Source: JBFLVQ01 sp040758525 (GTDB taxonomy: Bacteria; Acidobacteriota; Blastocatellia; Chloracidobacteriales; JADJPF01). Taken from it: 16,051 bases of DNA. The DNA lies in assembly GCA_040758525.1 (NCBI GenBank), contig JBFLVQ010000141.1, forward strand, positions 1-16,051, written 5' to 3'. The notes below the pieces were generated by a model. That model ran no database searches and had not been told where the DNA came from. It saw nothing but the letters and a program-made list of their open reading frames with translations. Shown here piece after piece: positions 1 through 4,922 of the stretch; position 1 is the stretch's first letter; each line of letters opens with the position of its first letter. A program made the translations under genes and the position numbers.

Positions 1-72
1 CAGCTCTTTGTAATTAGCCATGACGACTCCTTTGAAGGCTTCACAGACCGCATTATTCAATTGAAGAAGTAA
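1..72 (+). CDS. Rad50/SbcC-like ATPase, C-terminal end only
   Basis: Frame 1 is open from the first base to a TAA at 70-72 and encodes a 23-residue tail containing VISHDDSFEGFTDR followed by IIQLKK. In SMC/Rad50/SbcC ATPases the last part of the ATPase head reads (I/V)ISHD(E/D)xFxxxxDR(I/V)Ixl, where the His is the H-loop (switch) residue that contacts ATP. Rad50-type proteins work with Mre11 in processing DNA double-strand breaks. The body of the gene lies outside the window, so the Walker motifs and coiled coil cannot be seen. Another SMC-like or RecF-like ATPase is possible, but the FEGFTDRII part fits Rad50/SbcC best. The NurA-type nuclease gene about 1 kb downstream on the same strand supports a DNA-end-processing role. 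Confidence 0.62.
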   Translation, partial: QLFVISHDDSFEGFTDRIIQLKK

Positions 73-121
73 TAATTCCCGCCCCGGTAAAGCCGCCTTC
101 CATCAATAAAGTTCTCGCGAA

Positions 122-127
122 TATAAT
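122..127 (+). promoter_or_regulatory. Possible -10 box upstream of the dienelactone hydrolase gene
   Basis: A perfect TATAAT lies 56 bases before the chosen ATG at 183. A weak TTCCAT at 98-103 with an 18-base spacer could serve as -35. The 110-base gap after the Rad50-like stop leaves room for a separate promoter. The assignment rests on consensus matching only. Confidence 0.3.
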
Positions 128-182
128 AATGCCTTCGGCCAAGCTAAATAATAATCCGGAACATTTTAGTAGGAGGAATGAA

Positions 183-1049
183 ATGGAAGAAGATCTACGG
201 AGTTTACTGCCCAAGGCTGATATTACTCGTAGGAATTTTGTTGTCACTACACTGGCGGCCGGATTTGCGCTAGCTGTACAACCAATCTGTGCCCAAACCA
301 CGATCAGTACCGAAGTCAAAGATATGGTTGCTGGGGAAGTGAAGATCCCTGTTACAGATGGAGAGATTCCTGCTTACCGCGCCATGCCAGAAAAAGGCAA
401 CTCTTTTGCCGTGGTATTGGTAGTACAAGAGATTTTCGGGGTTCATGAACATATTCGCGATATTTGTCGTCGTTTTGCTAAACTTGGTTATATGGCAATC
501 GCCCCAGAACTCTATGCACGACAAGGGGACGTTTCCAAGATCGGCGATATGCGTGAAGTTATCTCTAAGGTTGTATCGAAAGTTCCTGACTCTCAGGTAA
601 TGTCAGATCTTGATGCCACTGTGCGTTGGGCAGAAAAGACTGGCAAAGGCAGTGTAGATAAGTTGGCGATCACAGGCTTCTGTTGGGGTGGGCGAGTTGT
701 CTGGTTATATGCTGCTCATAATCCCAAACTAAAAGCTGGTGTTGCTTGGTATGGACGACTAGTAGGACAGTCTAGCGAACTGAACCCCAAGCACCCTCTT
801 GATCTCGCATCATCATTAAAAGCCCCTGTACTCGGTCTTTATGGAGGCGCCGACCAAGGAATTCCTACTGAGACAGTAGAACAGATGCGTAAAGCACTTA
901 AGGAGGCGGGCGGCACTTCCGAGATAGTTTTATATCCAGATACTCCACATGGTTTTCATGCTGATTATCGTCCCAGTTATCGTAAGGAACAGGCAGAAGA
1001 TGGTTGGAAACGCCTACTTGAATGGTTTAAGAAGAATGGTGTCGCTTAA
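183..1049 (+). CDS. Tat-exported dienelactone hydrolase family protein
   Basis: 288-residue alpha/beta hydrolase of the dienelactone hydrolase (DLH) family. These enzymes hydrolyse small lactones or esters with a Cys-Asp-His triad. The visible triad is Cys167 in GFCWGG, Asp224 in YGGADQG and His256 in TPHGFH, and the family's conserved Glu is Glu83 in VVQEIFG. The N-terminus has a twin-arginine motif (TRRNF) followed by a hydrophobic stretch ending in CAQ, which suggests Tat export to the periplasm. I chose the ATG at 183 because AGGAGG at 171-176 sits 6 bases before it. An in-frame ATG at 129 would add 18 residues but lacks such a site. The NurA-type gene follows after 21 bases, so co-transcription is likely. 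The substrate cannot be read from sequence. A DLH-family esterase other than carboxymethylenebutenolidase is as likely as the classical enzyme. Confidence 0.92.
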   Translation: MEEDLRSLLPKADITRRNFVVTTLAAGFALAVQPICAQTTISTEVKDMVAGEVKIPVTDGEIPAYRAMPEKGNSFAVVLVVQEIFGVHEHIRDICRRFAKLGYMAIAPELYARQGDVSKIGDMREVISKVVSKVPDSQVMSDLDATVRWAEKTGKGSVDKLAITGFCWGGRVVWLYAAHNPKLKAGVAWYGRLVGQSSELNPKHPLDLASSLKAPVLGLYGGADQGIPTETVEQMRKALKEAGGTSEIVLYPDTPHGFHADYRPSYRKEQAEDGWKRLLEWFKKNGVA

Positions 1050-1070
1050 ATATGAATATAACGTAAGAAT

Positions 1071-2252
1071 ATGATTCAAAGGGAGAAAATTATTGCTGCA
1101 TTCGAGGCCAAGGCGGAACATTTTAAGATCTTTGATCGAGAGTTTCACGATGATACAGCTCTCTATGAAGAGAAATTGGCCGCCTTTTGCGCCTCAAATT
1201 ATCAAGATATAATTTCGCGGCTGGCTACTTTTCCCTCCCCAGGTGCCATCCCAGCCGCGGAATTTAATCAAGCAGAAGCAATGGTAGTGCGCTTTCGCGA
1301 GGATTGGAGCAGTCATGAAGCGGCACGACGTTGGGCCTATCAGACATTGCTAGCGCGACCTACCTTTGCTGCCGATGGTTCGCAGATTATGCCTGCTAAG
1401 GAACTTTCCATTCCTGTTGCGGCAGTTCAGATCGCTTGGTTTGAGAATCCACATACACCAGATGGTCGTTATACAAAAGATACTCGCTTTGAAGTGCTCA
1501 CACCGGATCAATTGCTAATAGGCCGTACCCCAGAACGGCAACTCTCTGAACAGATGGTCAATCTACGTCGCTTTCAGTTAGAGATTGAGACACTCTGTAG
1601 TTATATGGAACGGCAAGCACACAAACTTAGTAGTGATATTAAGCCACCATTGGTCTTCTTTGACAGCTCAATGGTGATCTCATTTGCTGAGCGCTGGCAT
1701 GAAGATCAACGCAAACTCTTCCTACAGCCAGTGATAAAGTTGCTTGATACTGCGCAAGAGACAGGCATCCCGGTCGTTGGTTATGTTGATACAACTTATG
1801 CTTGTGATCTTGCAGTAATGCTTAAATACTTTTTTGTTTTGGATATTAAACGTAGTCCTGTGCATGATGCCTATCTGTTTCGCAATATGCGTTGGGGGGA
1901 TCGGACAATCTTTTTCACTTGTGCACGCGCAGGATTATTAGATGAGTTTGGTGCACATCAGCGTGGCGTAGGGTTTGTTTACTTAAAAGCAAATCAGGGT
2001 CTACCAGCACGACTCGATATTCCTCTATGGGTTTATCAGCGAGGTCTGCTAGATTATGTTATTGATGTTGTGCGTGCCGAGATAGTAGTAGGTACAGGCT
2101 ACCCTTATGCATTGGCAACGGCTGATGCTGCAGCAGTAATCTCGGCTCAAGATCGCGAGTTTTTCAATGCTATCTTTCAACAGTTTATTACTCGAGAGAA
2201 TATCGATCTACAACTATCCCAGAAATTACGCAGTAAAGGCTATCGTCGCTAG
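1071..2252 (+). CDS. nurA: NurA-domain nuclease
   Basis: 393-residue protein with the layout of NurA nucleases. There is an Asp-Gly-Ser motif (Asp102 in AADGSQ) followed by a beta-strand region, a second acidic motif (Asp198 in VFFDSS), then VVGYVD around 236-240. The C-terminal signature is GYPYALATADAAAVIS (343-358). In characterised NurA, the two motif Asp residues bind Mn2+ and the enzyme resects DNA ends with the HerA translocase, in concert with Mre11-Rad50. No herA is in this window, but the gene upstream of the hydrolase is a Rad50-like tail. The first about 90 residues are helical and charged. The start is an ATG with only a weak Shine-Dalgarno, 21 bases after the hydrolase stop, consistent with translation within an operon. 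The family call is firm. The cellular partner is inferred. Confidence 0.85.
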   Translation: MIQREKIIAAFEAKAEHFKIFDREFHDDTALYEEKLAAFCASNYQDIISRLATFPSPGAIPAAEFNQAEAMVVRFREDWSSHEAARRWAYQTLLARPTFAADGSQIMPAKELSIPVAAVQIAWFENPHTPDGRYTKDTRFEVLTPDQLLIGRTPERQLSEQMVNLRRFQLEIETLCSYMERQAHKLSSDIKPPLVFFDSSMVISFAERWHEDQRKLFLQPVIKLLDTAQETGIPVVGYVDTTYACDLAVMLKYFFVLDIKRSPVHDAYLFRNMRWGDRTIFFTCARAGLLDEFGAHQRGVGFVYLKANQGLPARLDIPLWVYQRGLLDYVIDVVRAEIVVGTGYPYALATADAAAVISAQDREFFNAIFQQFITRENIDLQLSQKLRSKGYRR

Positions 2253-2255
2253 TCC

Positions 2256-3050
2256 TCATAATACAAAACGGAAAGTCAAGCTTCCTTTTACTTTCATAGG
2301 TGTGTTGTTGAGTAGTGTAGGCTGGAAGTACCATTCCCGGGCGGCATCTAATGCTGCCTTTTGCAGAAGTGGATGACCGCTGATGACATGGGCACTAGTA
2401 ACTTTACCCTCTTCATCAATAGTGAGGCCAATCATTGCATCACCAGATACTTTGGCAACACGAGCAAGTGGTGGATATTGTGGTGCTACTTTATGTATCG
2501 CAAGACCACGAATAACCACTTCGCTACGCTCTATCTGTGAGGATGGCTCAGTCACGATAGATTGCGGTGCTAATTTGCCCATTACCGGTTCGCGATAAAT
2601 ATCAATATTCTCTGTTAGATTACGCACATTGTACTCAGGTGGTAGTATCGGCGGTTGTGGTAGCTCTAAATTGATCTTCTCTTCTGAGAAGCCGGAAGAG
2701 AGACTTTGATACAGAGTTGAGCTATTAACTCCTACCACGAATGTCAATATTGCTGATGCTGCCGCCGTTGCCCATTTCGCCACTCGCTTCTTAATGGCTT
2801 TTAATCCAACCGGGCAATTTTGTGTTAGTACTGTACCATCACTACGCTGATAGAATCTTACACAGAGATTTCCTTCTGTTCGTCTGAGCAATTCCTTGGC
2901 TTGTTCACTGGTCATTGCGGATAGATTGTATACATTAAGATTACACTGGCTGCATAGACGTACCTGATCATTACCAGTCATCTCACTCCATTGCATAGAA
3001 CAGGGGGCAGCAACCTTGACATTATTGAGTAGATTGAGCCTTTTAGCCAT
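2256..3050 (-). CDS. Cys-motif / TonB C-terminal domain fusion protein
   Basis: 264 residues in three parts. Residues 1-88 carry a Cys-rich motif: Cys17, then CSQC at 33-36, YNLSAMT, LCVRFYQR (Cys63), DGTVLT and NCPVG (Cys79). I recall this pattern as a conserved N-terminus of uncharacterised proteins in Acidobacteriota and relatives, possibly metal-binding. Residues about 92-113 form one membrane span. A proline-rich linker (LPQPPILPP) leads to a TonB C-terminal domain at about 178-264 (VAPQYPPLARVAKVSGDAMIGLTI, then AALDAAREWYFQP). TonB domains normally transmit inner-membrane energy to outer-membrane receptors. With a Cys motif on the cytoplasmic side and no ExbBD nearby, the role here is unknown. 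The ATG is preceded by AAGGAGA at 3055-3061. The gene converges on the NurA gene with 3 bases between stops. Confidence 0.83.
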   Translation of the reverse strand: MAKRLNLLNNVKVAAPCSMQWSEMTGNDQVRLCSQCNLNVYNLSAMTSEQAKELLRRTEGNLCVRFYQRSDGTVLTQNCPVGLKAIKKRVAKWATAAASAILTFVVGVNSSTLYQSLSSGFSEEKINLELPQPPILPPEYNVRNLTENIDIYREPVMGKLAPQSIVTEPSSQIERSEVVIRGLAIHKVAPQYPPLARVAKVSGDAMIGLTIDEEGKVTSAHVISGHPLLQKAALDAAREWYFQPTLLNNTPMKVKGSLTFRFVL

Positions 3051-3131
3051 AGAATCTCCTTCTAGCTAAGAGAAATTGATATTATTAAATTGACCATATG
3101 GGCTTATTACGATTAGTCGCCATTTACCAGA

Positions 3132-3150
3132 AAAAAGTTCCCAACTTTTT
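3132..3150 (-). terminator. Possible bidirectional A/T-rich terminator
   Basis: AAAAAGTT, CCC, AACTTTTT forms an 8-bp perfect inverted repeat just after the stop of the DUF983 gene. The stem is A/T-rich and gives a T-run on either strand, so it could end the 3778-3160 transcript. The low GC of the stem makes it weak. Confidence 0.35.
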
Positions 3151-3159
3151 ATTATTTTG

Positions 3160-3570
3160 TCACAATCTCTGATTTTTATGCTCAACAATATAGTTGAATG
3201 CTAGCCAGAGACTCTGGGCATGATGGTAGAAGAGTAGCGGACAGATAAGCGCAAGTACGATCATTACTAATAGCAATGTTCGATCTGTTGCTTGTAGAAC
3301 AAATACACAGGTAAGCCAGCCGATCAAGGCAAGTAGTTCAGTAAAGAGAATATTGATATACATTGCTCCAACAAAATAGCCCTGTTCACGTTGAAAGAGC
3401 ATTCCACAGAAGGCACACCGCTCCCTTAGTTTATAAATCCGTTGATAAAGTGTTGCTCGCCCACAGGCAGGACATTTTAGCCTAAGGCTGCGAAAAAGAG
3501 TCTGTAATACTTGGCCGCTTGGTGTATTCAAAGGAAGATGCCAACAAATTAGGCTATTGCTCAGCCTCAA
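3160..3570 (-). CDS. DUF983 family membrane protein
   Basis: 136 residues. Two Cys pairs, CPACG at 33-37 and CAFCG at 52-56, are followed by GYFVGAMYINI and two hydrophobic spans (about 70-93 and 97-116). This is the DUF983 pattern: a zinc-ribbon-like N-terminus plus two membrane helices. The family's function is not established. The start is TTG at 3570, which lies inside the end of the upstream 74-residue gene (17-base overlap). No in-frame ATG precedes the zinc-ribbon motif and no good Shine-Dalgarno is visible, so translation probably depends on ribosomes finishing the upstream gene. The family call is firm and the start is moderately certain. Confidence 0.8.
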   Translation of the reverse strand: MRLSNSLICWHLPLNTPSGQVLQTLFRSLRLKCPACGRATLYQRIYKLRERCAFCGMLFQREQGYFVGAMYINILFTELLALIGWLTCVFVLQATDRTLLLVMIVLALICPLLFYHHAQSLWLAFNYIVEHKNQRL

Positions 3571-3778
3571 TTACCGCAATATGTTCAAAGTTTAGAATCA
3601 CCGTATTAGTACGATCAGGGTGATTAGAATCACGCAAATATATCCCCGTCTTAGGTGAACCTGTCTTGGTGTATTGTTGAAAGTCATTTTGCAGACGTTC
3701 AAACTCTGTGTCTGTAAACTCGTAGAAGACACTGGGCTGCCATCCTGAATCAGTCTTGAGATAAATAGTTACCTTCAT
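3554..3778 (-). CDS. Small hypothetical protein upstream of the DUF983 gene
   Basis: 74 residues, no signal peptide or membrane span, acidic at the C-terminus (IAVIEAEQ). I do not recognise the family. The order of beta-like stretches (KVTIYLKT, GIYLRD, TVILNFEHIAVIEA) suggests a small cytosolic beta-rich fold. It overlaps the DUF983 gene by 17 bases on the same strand, which is the best evidence that it is real. The Shine-Dalgarno before the ATG at 3778 is weak. Confidence 0.6.
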   Translation of the reverse strand: MKVTIYLKTDSGWQPSVFYEFTDTEFERLQNDFQQYTKTGSPKTGIYLRDSNHPDRTNTVILNFEHIAVIEAEQ

Positions 3779-3780
3779 AA

Positions 3781-4278
3781 TTACAAGATAGAGGCTTCCT
3801 GGGCTGGCGTCAACCAGACATTAGAAAATTAACATCCCCTGGCCTATCATTTGGAGTCGTTGCCACAGTGGACAATGACGGCAACATTTTTGCAATCTGG
3901 CTGGATGACTCTTACTCCAATCAAGAACTATTTGTTGTTTCTATACCTCCTTTCCAGGTAGACGTGCAATCGGACTTTACCATTACTGCGAATCCTCTTG
4001 GCATAAAGACAGAGCCTGGTAAAGAAGGACAATTTAGCATTAATATTAATCGCACGGGCGGTTTCAATGGCAATGTAACAATAACCGTACCAGATTCCCT
4101 AGCATTGAAAATAAAACTGACGCCAAAGGTTCAGGCTACCAACGATACAACCGTTAATTTTAATTTCAAAGTGAAGAAAAAGGTACTGCTTGGCTCCCTG
4201 GGACAGGCAATATTTACGGCCCGCGATGACAACGGTCGCATACGAACTGGAACACTCACTTTCTTCATAGGAGATTGA
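3781..4278 (+). pseudogene. C-terminal remnant of a secreted beta-rich protein
   Basis: The frame is open from 3781 (just after a TAA at 3778-3780) to a TGA at 4276-4278 and contains no ATG. The first possible start is GTG at 3868, which would cut into a continuous domain: GLSFGVVATVDNDGNIFAIWLDD reads through it and looks like a sialidase/BNR-type or beta-propeller strand. After that comes an Ig-like C-terminal domain with FTITANP, EPGKEGQFSI and GFNGNVTI, of a type seen at the ends of large exported Acidobacteriota proteins. With no signal peptide, Shine-Dalgarno or upstream space (a divergent gene starts at 3778), I read this as the tail of a gene whose 5' part was lost. A short functional protein from GTG 3868 (136 residues) is possible but less likely. 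Confidence 0.55.
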
Positions 4279-4296
4279 GCTTAACATAGATCCTTG

Positions 4297-4316
4297 GTTA
4301 TTGGACCAGCAATAAC
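4297..4316 (+). terminator. Weak hairpin after the remnant at 3781-4278
   Basis: GTTATTG (4297-4303) and CAATAAC (4310-4316) form a 7-bp perfect inverted repeat with a 6-base loop, 18 bases past the stop of the remnant. There is no real T-tract after it, so a terminator role is only possible. Confidence 0.25.
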
Positions 4317-4388
4317 TTACTAGGACAGCCCTCGACTTTGGATATTTAGGTTGAGAAATAAGTTAATGTAAGGCTGCTGTGAAAATAG

Positions 4389-4661
4389 GCACACAGCGGG
4401 CTTGTTATTCCTACGTACCTATTTGATACAATTTGTCACACTGAACCAGAAGATACAACAATAACTGAAGCAATAAAAATACCTGGCGATGGCCGGGTGG
4501 TAAGAGGAGAAACTTTATTTTGGAAGGAGGAGAAAATTACCTGTTACCTGATGACGCGTAAAGGAGTGGTGAACTTCTCTGGCATAAATGCCAAAGCTTC
4601 CTGGGTTCGAGATGCTATCTCACGACAGTATCCTACACAATTACTACCAGGTTCGCGTTGA
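4389..4661 (+). pseudogene. Unrecognised open frame, probable gene remnant
   Basis: Open for 90 codons between a TAG at 4386-4388 and a TGA at 4659-4661, without an ATG until 4551. The composition is protein-like: it includes EAIKIPGDGRVVRGETLFWK, then YLMTRKGVVNFSGINAK and ASWVRDAISRQYP. I do not recognise the family. GTG at 4497 (54 residues) or ATG at 4551 (36 residues) are the only usual starts, and neither has a convincing ribosome site. All frames just upstream are full of stops, so the 5' part is missing or decayed. A terminator-like hairpin follows at 4691-4713. It could also be a chance open frame. Confidence 0.35.
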
Positions 4662-4922
4662 CTTCCAGTTAGACTGGTTTTGCGAGCTTGCCTTTCAGCC
4701 ATTAGGCTAAAGGTCTTATTTGCTCCTGGGCGCGCACTCCCCCGCGTTCCTGCGGGTATGATTATTAGTTACCTAACAATGGTTGCTATGCTAGCAAAAC
4801 ATAAGCGAATTAGCAATATTTTATCGCCCTCTCAGGTAATGGCTGGCTTAACTACGGTCTAAAGACTCGGAGAATGCGCCTGCCCTTCTGTTCAAATCCA
4901 TCAAGCCATAAGAAAAATATGT
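4662..4922. other. Intergenic stretch with hairpins, no gene seen
   Basis: No convincing coding frame or RNA gene is seen here between the remnant and the end of glnE. It holds three inverted repeats: CCAGT/ACTGG at 4665-4677 followed by TTTT, the longer one at 4691-4713, and CCCGC/GCGGG at 4741-4756 in a short GC-rich patch. A 60-codon frame from a TTG at 4680 has no ribosome site and looks spurious. Confidence 0.5.
4691..4721 (+). terminator. Candidate rho-independent terminator
   Basis: CCTTT-(C)-AGCC pairs with GGCT-AAAGG across an ATTA loop (9 pairs, one bulge, 4691-4713) and is followed by TCTTATTT. This fits termination of a + strand transcript through 4389-4661. Confidence 0.45.

Noticed and set aside
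129..182. Upstream ATG extending the hydrolase by 18 residues
   Set aside because: The strong AGGAGG at 171-176 fits the ATG at 183, and the extension would push the Tat motif further from the N-terminus.
2167..2598. Short + strand open frames over the TonB-fusion gene
   Set aside because: They lie antisense to a well-supported gene and have no ribosome sites or domain signals.
4680..4862. 60-residue open frame from TTG
   Set aside because: No ribosome site, it overlaps hairpins and it shows no recognisable protein pattern.
4840..4912. tRNA-like stretch with TTCAAATCC and matching GGCTTAA/TCAAGCC ends
   Set aside because: The enclosed length is about 63 bases, the bases beside TTCAAAT cannot form a T-stem, and no D-arm is present, so it is not a tRNA gene.
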